A DNA stretch of 64,000 bases from Candidatus Eisenbergiella stercoravium (GTDB taxonomy: Bacteria; Bacillota; Clostridia; Lachnospirales; Lachnospiraceae), in NCBI GenBank assembly GCA_019113175.1, contig DXHY01000047.1, positions 1 through 64,000 on the forward strand. The letters are read 5' to 3'. Below the pieces are notes generated by a model. The model did not search any database. It was given only the letters and a program-made list of their open reading frames with translations, and was not told the DNA's origin. Shown one piece after another: positions 1 through 8,032 of this stretch. How positions within the stretch are numbered: the stretch's first letter is position 1; every line of letters starts with the position of its first letter. The position numbers were made by a program, and so were the translations under genes.

Positions 1-126
1 TTACTATTCATTTCAGATACCTCTTGTATTTTTAGATTTTACCAACTCGCCAGGTCAGTAATAATCTAAATTTACTTGAGGTATTTTCTTTGGTCAACTC
101 CCTGATTTAAAGTATACAGGAAGCTT

Positions 127-486
127 TCATATCATGATGCTGTGATTATATCTGCCTTTGCTGACCCGGATACAGCGATTGATAACGTCGGCGGCTTCCA
201 GCCACTGAAGCGGCATTTCGTAATCATGAGCACGCGCCCCGGATTTAATCACCCGATACTGAAATTTGTGATTTTCTTTGGACAGCTGTGCAGGAATGCT
301 TCCCCAGTCCGCCATGATCCTGACCGTCTCCTGCGGCGCCGCATATTTTTCCATATCCGCGATATAAGCGTCATTCAACGCTTCCTGAGATGCAAGCACG
401 AAATTGAAATTCCGCGTTTCCACAAAAGTGTGTACGGACTGCGGTATGCCTCCCGTCACAGGATATTCCCGGTAGCACGACAGCGC
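127..486 (-). pseudogene. DUF4143-type AAA ATPase, internal fragment
   Basis: About 120 codons resemble the middle of DUF4143 (AAA_14-type) ATPases. Visible pieces are a GGIPQSV segment, the motif ADMEKYA, then SIPAQLSKENHKFQY and GARAHDYEMPLQWL, all typical of that family. The N-terminal Walker region and the C-terminal nuclease-like part are absent, and the frame ends in an unrelated tail (CIRVSKGRYNHSIMI). The frame runs without a break into an alanine-racemase-like piece on its 5' side, so the join looks like a deletion or recombination junction. The only in-frame ATG, at 504, lies inside the racemase remnant and has no clear ribosome binding site. I read it as a relic rather than an expressed gene. 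Confidence 0.6.
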
Positions 487-1601
487 GTGGGGAAGTCCGT
501 CCATGAAGCCGATGGGAAGGACCGCGATCTTTCGTTTTCGCTTCTCCTTTCGCTCGTGACATTTAATTCTCCAATCTGACTGTAAACATTAATCGCATCC
601 AGAATATGGAACTGTTCTGTCTGGTGTGTTCCCTTTGCTTTGGCTGTTACGAGAATATATTCCCTGCCTCCTACTTCCGCCAGACTCGCAAGGCACAATC
701 CCGCTTCCTCCGTATATCCGGTTTTACCGCCGATAATTTTGCCGCCGATGACTTCGGCATTGTCCATATACTTAAACATGGTGCTGTGAAAGGTGACACC
801 GTCCGGATGCAGATTCGTGGGCTGTGTGGTGTAGCAGCTGCTGGAAAATGCCTGGCGAAAAACTTCATACTGCAAAGCATATCTCAGAAGAACGGAAATA
901 TCCTTTACGGTGGAATAATGGTCCGGATCGTGTAATCCGGTCACATTGCAAAAATGAGTACCGCTCATTCCCATTGCTGCCGCTTTTTCATTCATCATAT
1001 CGACAAATGCTTCTTCCGAGCCCGCGATCCTGTCAGCGAATGCCACACAGCACTCAGCTCCGGACGGAAGCAGGATGCCATAAAGCAGATCTTTTAGAGT
1101 AACCTCCTCACCGGGCTGAAATCCGGCCATGGAAGCATTTCCCGCATATAACGGCTCAAAAATCTCATATGGCAGTGTGACTGTCTGATTCATATCGTCT
1201 GTATTTTCAATCGCCAGCAGAGCTGTCATGATTTTTGTCAGGGAAGCGGGATATATTTTGTCCTCGCCGTTATGCTCCGCAAGAACCTTTCCGGAATCCA
1301 GTTCAACCAGTATTGCATACGGACTGTACAGATGTTCCAGATCGACGTTGATTTCCGGGCAAACATGATTTTCAGAATCAGGCACCACGCTTTCGCTGTA
1401 CCCATTTTCTGCAGCTGTCCGCAGTTTTGTTGATGTCTCCGGATCATTTGCAAAAAAGAGAATGATCAGGATAGCGACAAAGCAGACAACAGAGATTTCT
1501 GCCATCAGAAATACTGCTTCTGTCAAAACATGCTTTTTCCGGCGTTTTCGCCTTTTCCTGCAATGCTGGCGTAATCTGACATTTCTTCCTGTATTTTCCA
1601 T
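456..1601 (-). CDS. D-Ala-D-Ala carboxypeptidase (PBP5/VanY-D type) with aberrant C-terminus
   Basis: Serine-type DD-carboxypeptidase that would trim the terminal D-Ala of peptidoglycan stems outside the membrane. A basic cytoplasmic N-terminus precedes one membrane anchor (about residues 30-50). The active-site motifs are all present: SLTK (SxxK), SGAE at the SxN position and KTGYT (KTG). SGAE rather than SxN occurs in several clostridial and VanY-D-like relatives. I prefer ATG 1601 over 1613 because a GGTGAT stretch sits just upstream. The family-like sequence ends near INVYSQIGELN. The last 30 or so residues are out-of-frame reading through the racemase and ATPase scraps, so the native stop was probably lost. 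It lies downstream of the VanRS-like pair and probably belongs to that regulon. Confidence 0.85.
   Translation of the reverse strand: MENTGRNVRLRQHCRKRRKRRKKHVLTEAVFLMAEISVVCFVAILIILFFANDPETSTKLRTAAENGYSESVVPDSENHVCPEINVDLEHLYSPYAILVELDSGKVLAEHNGEDKIYPASLTKIMTALLAIENTDDMNQTVTLPYEIFEPLYAGNASMAGFQPGEEVTLKDLLYGILLPSGAECCVAFADRIAGSEEAFVDMMNEKAAAMGMSGTHFCNVTGLHDPDHYSTVKDISVLLRYALQYEVFRQAFSSSCYTTQPTNLHPDGVTFHSTMFKYMDNAEVIGGKIIGGKTGYTEEAGLCLASLAEVGGREYILVTAKAKGTHQTEQFHILDAINVYSQIGELNVTSERRSENERSRSFPSASWTDFPTRCRATGNIL
487..558 (-). pseudogene. Alanine/serine racemase (VanT-like) C-terminal scrap
   Basis: In the same minus-strand frame as the DUF4143 fragment, the translation reads KRKIAVLPIGFMDGLPHALS. 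This matches the well-conserved block of alanine racemases and VanT serine racemases (xIAVLPIGYADGxPRxLS). Only about 24 codons remain and the frame is closed by a stop at 589-591, so no racemase is made. The piece overlaps the 3' end of the carboxypeptidase gene in another frame. Next to VanR/VanS-like genes and a PBP-type carboxypeptidase it suggests a lost vanT. That link is inference from context; the motif itself is directly visible. Confidence 0.6.
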
Positions 1602-1770
1602 ATTGATCACCATTCCGGAGTGTTTTTTATCATTTTTTATACGACAGGAATTTTCAATTCTTTGTATAAAGAGGCTCCTGTTCTGTATTCATTCTACCGG
1701 ACAGGAGTCTTGCGTACTTTAATATTTGGTTGTTTAAATCCTAAGAAAAAGCTAAGAAAATATAGAGGCT

Positions 1771-2919
1771 CTACTGATCGTACAGGGGAAGCGACACACA
1801 GAAAACCGTTTTTTCATCCTTGCTCACCGCAGTTATGGAGCCGCCATGCAAAGTGATGATTTCCTTTGCAATCGCAAGCCCCAGTCCAGCACCGCCCGTG
1901 TTGGTTGCGCGCGCTTCATCCAGGCGGAAAAATTTTTCAAAAATGGAATCCAGCTTATGCGGCGGGATGGTTTTTCCCTTATTCTGAAAATAAATCCTTA
2001 TTTCAGTATCATTCTGCTCCGTCCAAAGCAGAATTCCAGAACCCGGATAGCTGTATGCGATGGCATTTTTAAGGATATTGTTGAATACCCGGGCCAGTTT
2101 TTCCGCGTCTCCAAAGACGATTGTATTTTCCTCCACATTCAGTTCAATACAGTTTCCATGCTTTTGCAACAACGGATAAAATTCATCCGTCATCTGCACA
2201 AGCATATAATACAGATCGATGGTTTCCTTCTCTATTTTGATCTGCTGCAGATTGTATCTGGTAATTTCAAAAAATTCATTGATCAGGCTTTCCAGACGGC
2301 AGGCCTTATCCAGAGTGATGTGCACGTACCTTGTTCTTTGCTGTACAGGCATATCAGGAGCCTCGTCCAGGAGGCTCAGGTAACCGATGACTGAAGTCAG
2401 AGGTGTCTTCAAATCATGTGCCAGGTACGTGATCAGATCATTTTTTCCTGCGGTTTCTTCCTTCAGCCGCTGCTCATGCCTCTGCATGGCAGATTTGATC
2501 TCCGTCATCTGCGCAGAGATTTCTGCATACTCTTTTGGAAATATATTTGCAGCGTCCGTATCCGTATTCATGAATCTTTGTATCATCCGGGAAACCGCGG
2601 TAACAGACCGTTTTTCTCTCGAACGGGAATAAAAATGTGCCACAGTCAGTACAATTGCAATCCATGCGGTTACGCTTACGACAAGAACCTGTAAAAGCAA
2701 TTCCTTTATCTTGGGATAGTTCAGCCTTCGCTCCGGTGCATTCTGTACAGGGAGGCCCGTAAGATCTTTTTCTATCGTTATTATATAGTTTTCATCAAAC
2801 CAGTTCACAAAAGAACCATTCAAAGTATCATCTATCAGATAATACAGGGCAAAACACAGCATGACGCATACGGCAAAAATGAAAATCACACCAGACAGTT
2901 TCAGTAATTTACTTTTCAA
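1771..2919 (-). CDS. VanS-like sensor histidine kinase
   Basis: Membrane sensor kinase with two membrane segments (about residues 5-30 and 75-100) flanking a short extracellular loop. Then come a HAMP-like linker, the H-box KNDLITYLAHDLKTPLTSVI (phospho-accepting His in AHDLKTPL), an N-box NNILKNAIAYS and G-boxes ending GGAGLGLAIAKEI. The H-box and the following helix (LINEFFEITRYNLQ) match VanS proteins of glycopeptide-resistance clusters closely. An ATG at 2967 would give a long overlap with the regulator. TTG at 2919, preceded by GGGGGTG, gives an 11-nt overlap and a usual-looking N-terminus, so I chose it. Low identity of the sensor loop to known VanS means the ligand cannot be inferred. 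Confidence 0.85.
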   Translation of the reverse strand: MKSKLLKLSGVIFIFAVCVMLCFALYYLIDDTLNGSFVNWFDENYIITIEKDLTGLPVQNAPERRLNYPKIKELLLQVLVVSVTAWIAIVLTVAHFYSRSREKRSVTAVSRMIQRFMNTDTDAANIFPKEYAEISAQMTEIKSAMQRHEQRLKEETAGKNDLITYLAHDLKTPLTSVIGYLSLLDEAPDMPVQQRTRYVHITLDKACRLESLINEFFEITRYNLQQIKIEKETIDLYYMLVQMTDEFYPLLQKHGNCIELNVEENTIVFGDAEKLARVFNNILKNAIAYSYPGSGILLWTEQNDTEIRIYFQNKGKTIPPHKLDSIFEKFFRLDEARATNTGGAGLGLAIAKEIITLHGGSITAVSKDEKTVFCVSLPLYDQ

Positions 2920-3607
2920 TTTTATATCCGCACCCCCAAACGGTTTTGATATACTTAGGTTTTTCAAAGGAGTCTCCCATCTTTTCCCTCAGATGCCGGA
3001 TATGAACGGTAATAGTGTTATTGCTTTTGCTGAAATATTCATCCTTCCATATCTGATGAAATAATTCTTCCGCGCTGACCACATTTCCTATATTCCGGCA
3101 GAGAATCTGAAGAATCGAAAATTCGGTAGGCGTAAGGGAAAGGGGCTTTTCATTCAGCGTACATTCATGCGTTTTAATATTCAGAACAAGGCCGGAATGT
3201 ATGATTATATCCTTTTCATCTTCATTTATCGGACCATTATACCGTTTATACCTTCGCAGCTGTGCCTTTACGCGGGCAACCAGTTCCAGAGGAAGAAAGG
3301 GCTTTGTGATATAATCGTCTGCCCCCAATGTGAGACCTGTGATTTTGTCGGTTTCCTCTCCCTTCGCCGTCAGCATGATAACCGGATACTGATATTTTTC
3401 CCGTATTTTCCGGCAAAGCTGAAACCCATTCATATCCGGCAGCATAACGTCCAGAATTGCCAGATCCAGGGCCTCTGACTGAATACATTTCAGTGCGTCA
3501 GCGGCATTATAAAACTGAAACACAACGAAATTTTCGTTTTGAAGATAAAGGGAAACCAGGTTTGCAATTTCCGGCTCGTCATCAACTACCAGTATCTTAT
3601 CCACCAT
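2909..3607 (-). CDS. VanR-like OmpR-family response regulator
   Basis: 232-residue OmpR/PhoB-type regulator. The receiver domain has the acidic pair DDE near residue 9, the phospho-acceptor Asp in LAILDVMLPDMNG, the Thr in MLTAKG and the Lys in ITKPF. A winged-helix DNA-binding domain follows (LTPTEFSILQILC, TVHIRHLREKMG). The sequence AGLTLGADDYITKPF/LELVARVKAQLRRYKRYNG-like region is very close to VanR of vancomycin clusters. Partner of the overlapping VanS-like kinase. A 130-bp array of perfect hairpins lies between this start codon and any promoter, so the leader may be structured. Its likely targets are its own operon and the DD-carboxypeptidase. Confidence 0.88.
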   Translation of the reverse strand: MVDKILVVDDEPEIANLVSLYLQNENFVVFQFYNAADALKCIQSEALDLAILDVMLPDMNGFQLCRKIREKYQYPVIMLTAKGEETDKITGLTLGADDYITKPFLPLELVARVKAQLRRYKRYNGPINEDEKDIIIHSGLVLNIKTHECTLNEKPLSLTPTEFSILQILCRNIGNVVSAEELFHQIWKDEYFSKSNNTITVHIRHLREKMGDSFEKPKYIKTVWGCGYKIEK

Positions 3608-3631
3608 GAGAACACTCCATTCCGGAGCGTA

Positions 3632-3763
3632 GCAAAGCTCGCTTTGCCGCGACGGGGCGAAGAGAAATCGTGAATGCGATTTCCCGGATGCCTAAAAGCA
3701 ATTTGTGACGCTCCGGCACAAATTGCCGTGCAGACAATAAGCCATCGGCCTCATTGTCTGCAC
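3632..3763. repeat. Array of four perfect hairpins in the vanR-like leader
   Basis: Four inverted repeats in succession: GCAAAG/CTTTGC (3632-3647, 4-base loop), GAAATCG/CGATTTC (3664-3683), GCAATTTGTG/CACAAATTGC (3698-3726) and GTGCAGACAAT/ATTGTCTGCAC (3728-3763, with GCC ATC GGC inside its loop). None is followed by a T-run. Similar multi-hairpin arrays occur at 45.3 and 47.5 kb. It fills most of the 354-bp gap 3608-3961; no gene is seen there. Confidence 0.75.
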
Positions 3764-3876
3764 TCTCTTTCTCCAAAAATAGATGCTGTTTACAGCATAG
3801 CAGATAAGATAAAAATCTTTCATAGGATTTCAATAAGAAAATATTAAGATTTTCCTGATAGCCGCTTTATAAAAGA

Positions 3877-3904
3877 GAAAGACAGGTTTTTATGCCTGTC
3901 TTTC
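3877..3904 (-). terminator. Terminator of the hydrogenase operon
   Basis: Ten-base-pair stem GAAAGACAGG/CCTGTCTTTC with an 8-base loop, 58 bp beyond the hydrogenase stop codon. On the minus strand it is followed by a T-rich run (TCTTTTAT). Confidence 0.6.
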
Positions 3905-3961
3905 AAAATGTATAACAACTATTCCGTAAAATTCATAAAATCTTCCTGATACAATTCTCAC

Positions 3962-5683
3962 TCACCCATGGGTATGAAGCAACGCATGGGATTTCTCTCC
4001 CAGCGGTTTTCCCAGATAGTCCTCATAAAGCTTTGTAACCTCCGGATTCTCATGGGAGAAGCGCAGGGGACGCTTTTCGTCCAGCTGGTAGAGCTTTGGG
4101 CCTCTCACGTCGGCCATTTCCATGCCGTCCGTGATGGGCTGGCCTCCGCCGCCCACACATCCGCCGGGGCAGGCCATGATTTCTACAAAGTCATACTGCG
4201 CCTCTCCGCGCAGGATTTCCTCCATCAGATCTCTCGCGTTCTTCAGGCCGCTCACCGTGCAGGTACGCAAAGTCCTGTTTCCCAGGCGGAAGGAGGCTTC
4301 TTTTCTTCCTTCAAAACCGCGCACGTCGCTGAAGGCGTCCGGCGGCGGGTTCACTCCCTCCACACAGTAATAGGCCGTGCGGAGCGCCGCCTCCATCACG
4401 CCGCCGGTCACGCCGAAGATCACGCCGGCGCCGCTGCTCATTCCGAGCGGGGAGTCAAAGGCCTCCTCCGTCAGAAGGGCCGGGACGATGTGCTCTGCCC
4501 GGATCATTCTGGCGAGCTCTCTGGTGGTCAGCACGATGTCCACATCCGGGGTATGCAGCCCTTTCTGAGCGCCCGCGCTGTACATGTCGGAAAGGGTGGC
4601 CTCCCGCTTCTTGGACACGCAGGGCATGATGGAAATACTGCATATTTTGTCCGGCTCCACTCCGATCTTTTCCGCGAAATAGCTCTTCGTCACCGCGCCG
4701 AACATCTGTTGGGGCGATTTTGCAGTGGAAAGATGATCCGCCATCTGCGGATACTGGGTTTTCATGAAGCTCACCCAGGCCGGGCAGCAGGATGTGAACA
4801 TGGGCCAGCGCTTCTCCTGCGGGTCGGAAAGTCTGGAAAGCAGCTCGTTTCCTTCCTCCATGATGGTCAGGTCCGCGGAAAAGTTGGTGTCGAATACATA
4901 GTCGAAGCCGATCCGCTTCAGGGCGGCCACCATGCGGCCCTCCGTCGCCATATAGGAAGGCAGGTTCAGGGACTCCGCCCAGGCTGTGCGGACTGCAGGA
5001 GCCACCTGCACCACGGTCACGATCTCAGGGTCCGCCAGAGCGCGGAACACCTTCGCCGTATCGTCCCGTTCTCTCAGCGCGCCCGTGGGACAATGGGTGA
5101 TGCACTGACCGCAGATGCTGCAGTCCGATTCCTCGATGGTACGGTTGCGGGACACATCCACCGTGGTCCGGGAGCCGGTGTTCTGCACATCCCAGATATG
5201 CAGCGCCTGCACCTTGTCGCAGATCTGCACGCAGCGCATGCACTTGATGCATTTCCCAAAATCCCGGATCAGCGGGAATTCCCGGTTCCAGGGCATTTCC
5301 ATGATTTCCTTTTTGTAGGGAATATCCAGAATGCCCAGATCGTTGGAGAGCTTCTGCAGGTTGCAGTTGCCGCTGCGCACGCAGGTGGCGCAGTTGCTGT
5401 TGTGCTGGGACAGGATCAGCTCCACGTTGGTCCTGCGCACGGAACGCACCTTGGGCGAATTGGTGAAAAGCACCATTCCCTCCTCCACCGGATTGTTACA
5501 GGCGGTGACCAGCTTCACCTTTCCCTGCACCTCCACAACGCAGACCTTACAGGCGCTGATTTCGTTGATTCCTTCCAGATAGCATAAATGGGGGATGATG
5601 ATCCCTGCAGAGGCCGCGGCCTTCATGATCGTAGTGCCCTCCGGCACGCTGATCTTCTTGTTGTCAATCGTCAGTGTCACCAT
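3962..5683 (-). CDS. [FeFe] hydrogenase, group A catalytic subunit
   Basis: 573-residue cytoplasmic [FeFe] hydrogenase that interconverts protons and H2. In order: an N-terminal [2Fe-2S] ferredoxin domain (Cys at HLCYLEG, ACKVC and VTAC), a His/Cys [4Fe-4S] site around NCATCVRSGNC, two [4Fe-4S] clusters (CIKCMRCVQIC, CSICGQCITHCP), and the H-cluster motifs TSCCPAW, MPCVSKKRE and MACPGGCVGGGGQP. A short SSU-like tail follows. I start at ATG 5683 (MVTLTIDNKK), where the ferredoxin domain begins; this overlaps the upstream gene by 7 nt (ATGGTGA), implying translational coupling. No HydC-type subunit is present beside it. The partner suggests NADPH-linked or bifurcating electron transfer. HydEFG maturases are not in the window. 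Confidence 0.95.
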   Translation of the reverse strand: MVTLTIDNKKISVPEGTTIMKAAASAGIIIPHLCYLEGINEISACKVCVVEVQGKVKLVTACNNPVEEGMVLFTNSPKVRSVRRTNVELILSQHNSNCATCVRSGNCNLQKLSNDLGILDIPYKKEIMEMPWNREFPLIRDFGKCIKCMRCVQICDKVQALHIWDVQNTGSRTTVDVSRNRTIEESDCSICGQCITHCPTGALRERDDTAKVFRALADPEIVTVVQVAPAVRTAWAESLNLPSYMATEGRMVAALKRIGFDYVFDTNFSADLTIMEEGNELLSRLSDPQEKRWPMFTSCCPAWVSFMKTQYPQMADHLSTAKSPQQMFGAVTKSYFAEKIGVEPDKICSISIMPCVSKKREATLSDMYSAGAQKGLHTPDVDIVLTTRELARMIRAEHIVPALLTEEAFDSPLGMSSGAGVIFGVTGGVMEAALRTAYYCVEGVNPPPDAFSDVRGFEGRKEASFRLGNRTLRTCTVSGLKNARDLMEEILRGEAQYDFVEIMACPGGCVGGGGQPITDGMEMADVRGPKLYQLDEKRPLRFSHENPEVTKLYEDYLGKPLGEKSHALLHTHG

Positions 5684-7527
5684 ATCGCCGCCCGGCCTCC
5701 TTTCAGATTTCCATATCCGTAATGGTCGCACCGCAGGCAGCGCGCCGCCTCCTGTGCAGCTTCCTCCTTCGTCATGCACCGTTCAATTTCGCAGAAATCA
5801 CACTTGCGCTCTCCCGCTTCCCGCTCTGACATGTTCACACGGCCGCAGGGATGCTTGTCGGCATAATTCACCTGCGGAATCTCCACATCGCAGGAAATGA
5901 CATGGTGATAGCCCAGATATTCGTCGATGTTGGCCGCCGCCACCTTTCCTGCAGCGATGGCACGGATAACGGTTGCCGGTCCGGTCACGCAGTCACCGCC
6001 CGCGAAGATGCCGGGAATGTCCTTGACCGTGCTCTCGGCGAGCGCTTCGATGACGCCTCTTTTTACCGGAACGCCGGAGTCCTCAAAATGGCGGGATTCG
6101 ATGCCCTGCCCTACAGCCACCACCACGATGTCGCAGGGGATGCGCTGCATGGACACCTGCGCTTTCACCGGGCGCGCCCGTCCCCAGGCATCGATGGGGC
6201 CGATGATCTGGGGCTGTACCCAAAGGGCGGCCACCTTGCCATTGTCATCCGCTTCAATGCGCACAGGCGCCTTCAGGCTGTAAAGCTCCGCACCCTCCGC
6301 GATGGCGCCCTCCACCTCTTCCGGCAGGGCCGTCATATCCGACTGCCTTCTGCGGTAGGCGATTCCAACCTTTTTGGCTCCAAGCCGGATGGCGGAACGG
6401 GTACAGTCCATGGCTACGTTTCCGCCGCCCACCACCAGAACGGTCTTTCCGGTGAAATCCGGCGGATTGTTATCTCCGATGTTGCGGAGCATCTCCACCG
6501 CGGAGATCACGCCCTCTGCGTCCTCTCCCTCGATGCCGATTTTCTTGTCATTGTGCGCGCCGATGGCGATATAGACCGCATCATATTCCTCTCTCAGGCG
6601 GCTCAGGGGAATGTCGTTCTCCCCGTTTCCGATATTCACTCCCGTATGTACCTCTACGCCTGTGGAAAGAATGGCTTCAATATCCTCATCCAGCCGTTCT
6701 CTTGGGAAACGGTAGCTGGGAATGCCGTAGCGGAGCATGCCGCCCAGCCGGCTCTTCTGTTCGAATACCACCGCATGATGGCCCATCAGCTCCAGATAAT
6801 AGGCTGCGGAAAGACCGCCCGGCCCGCCGCCTGCAATGGCGATGCGCTTTCCTGTAGAGGGCGCCTTCTCCGGAACGGGCACCGTATTGGCTCTGGCGTT
6901 GTCCACCGCCATGCGTTTTAAGCCCCTGATGTTTACGGAACTGTCGATCATGTTTCTGCGGCAGCGCGCCTCGCAGGGATGCTCGCAGATCAGGGCGCAG
7001 GCCGTCGGGAACGGATTGTCCTTGCGGATCAGCTTCACCGCATCCGCGTACCGTTCCTCACCCACCAGTGCGATGTAGCCCGGAATGTCCACCCCCGCCG
7101 GACACAGAGCTACGCATGGCACCGGCTGCGTGATGGAATAGGAGCATTTCCCATGCTCGATATGATGAATATAGTCATCACGAATTCCCTGCAGACCGGC
7201 AAGCACCATGTGCGCGGCCTCAAAGCCGATGGCACAGTCGGCGGAATCCGTGATATTGTTCGCAGTCTCTTCAATCAGAGCCAGCGTATCCATTGTCGCC
7301 GTCCCGTCCAGTACCTGCTCCAGGAGATTCTGCAACTGCCCCAGGCCAATGCGGCAGGGCACACACTTCCCGCAGGTCTGCGCATGGCACAGCTTTAAAA
7401 ATGAAAGCTGAAGATCCACCGGACAAAGTCCCGGCGGACTGGCAACAATATGACGCTCCAGATCCTTATACAGCCGTTCTACGGTGAGCTGAGCCTGATC
7501 CGGCGTACTGATTTTTAATCGGCTCAT
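5677..7527 (-). CDS. NuoF-type Fe-S / GltD-type FAD-NADP oxidoreductase, hydrogenase partner
   Basis: 616-residue electron-transfer subunit. Residues about 1-130 match only the C-terminal Fe-S region of NuoF/HydB (CGKCVPCRIGLGQ); the FMN/NAD-binding part of NuoF is missing. From about residue 135 it is a glutamate-synthase small-subunit-like module: Fe-S Cys at CVALCPAGVDIPGY and CEHPCEARC, an FAD Rossmann motif GGGPGGLSAAYYLE, a second nucleotide site VVGGGNVAMDC, and the FAD motif GIFAGGDCV. A C-terminal Cys-rich region (CDFCEIERC, CLRCDHYGYG) could hold further clusters. It is translationally coupled to the hydrogenase, so it probably passes electrons between NAD(P)H and the hydrogenase. 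NADPH as substrate is an inference from the GltD/NfnB-like fold. Confidence 0.88.
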   Translation of the reverse strand: MSRLKISTPDQAQLTVERLYKDLERHIVASPPGLCPVDLQLSFLKLCHAQTCGKCVPCRIGLGQLQNLLEQVLDGTATMDTLALIEETANNITDSADCAIGFEAAHMVLAGLQGIRDDYIHHIEHGKCSYSITQPVPCVALCPAGVDIPGYIALVGEERYADAVKLIRKDNPFPTACALICEHPCEARCRRNMIDSSVNIRGLKRMAVDNARANTVPVPEKAPSTGKRIAIAGGGPGGLSAAYYLELMGHHAVVFEQKSRLGGMLRYGIPSYRFPRERLDEDIEAILSTGVEVHTGVNIGNGENDIPLSRLREEYDAVYIAIGAHNDKKIGIEGEDAEGVISAVEMLRNIGDNNPPDFTGKTVLVVGGGNVAMDCTRSAIRLGAKKVGIAYRRRQSDMTALPEEVEGAIAEGAELYSLKAPVRIEADDNGKVAALWVQPQIIGPIDAWGRARPVKAQVSMQRIPCDIVVVAVGQGIESRHFEDSGVPVKRGVIEALAESTVKDIPGIFAGGDCVTGPATVIRAIAAGKVAAANIDEYLGYHHVISCDVEIPQVNYADKHPCGRVNMSEREAGERKCDFCEIERCMTKEEAAQEAARCLRCDHYGYGNLKGGRAAIW

Positions 7528-8032
7528 AAAAGCAGTTTTCCCTTCCTTTCCCCAGAAAAATAAACCTTGAGCTGCCGTCCATCCGCAGGCATCCCCCTCG
7601 TCCGCCTGCGGCTGCGGACAAAAAGAGACAGAGGATACAGGCTGTTGTATAATATTTCCGTCTGAACGCCTGATTATTTCAGCTTTCTCTGCCTTTTTAC
7701 GTTATTTTATCATGGCTGCCGGATTTTTTCCATGATTATTGACTATTTTTCTCAACCGATCTGTTTTACATTTGTACAGATTCATCACAAAAAAAAGCCA
7801 ACATGCGGTTATTCATCACAAAAAACGGCATGCGTTTTCCGACTGCCGGAAAAGCAGCCGGAAACGCACGCCGGCGTTCAGAACTTCTGATCTTTATGCG
7901 GTATTATATACATCCTTCTGTTTCAGTATTGGCCTATTTCATCACCACCGTGGAGATGCTCTCCGCAGGCAGCATCAGCCGGGCCTTTTTTCCTCATTGG
8001 AATATCTCCGGAATACTCATTGACACAGGGTA
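7528..8032. other. 505-bp intergenic region before the hydrogenase operon
   Basis: No convincing gene. It holds the pepC terminator (7821-7873), a direct repeat ATTCATCACAAAAAA (about 7782-7797 and 7811-7825), and an 8-bp CCGCAGGC/GCCTGCGG inverted repeat near 7580-7610 in the hydrogenase leader. A TATTAT box on the minus strand near 7650 is a possible -10, without a good -35. Confidence 0.5.
7821..7873 (-). terminator. Terminator downstream of pepC
   Basis: Long GC-rich stem: minus strand CGGCGTGCGTTTCCG pairs with CGGAAAACGCATGCCG, with an inner CCGG...CCGG loop, followed by TTTTTT. It lies about 160 bp past the aminopeptidase stop codon. Confidence 0.65.

Noticed and set aside
3968-5587. 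539-codon plus-strand frame opposite the hydrogenase
   Set aside because: Same shadow effect; no recognisable domain, while the minus strand encodes complete H-cluster motifs.
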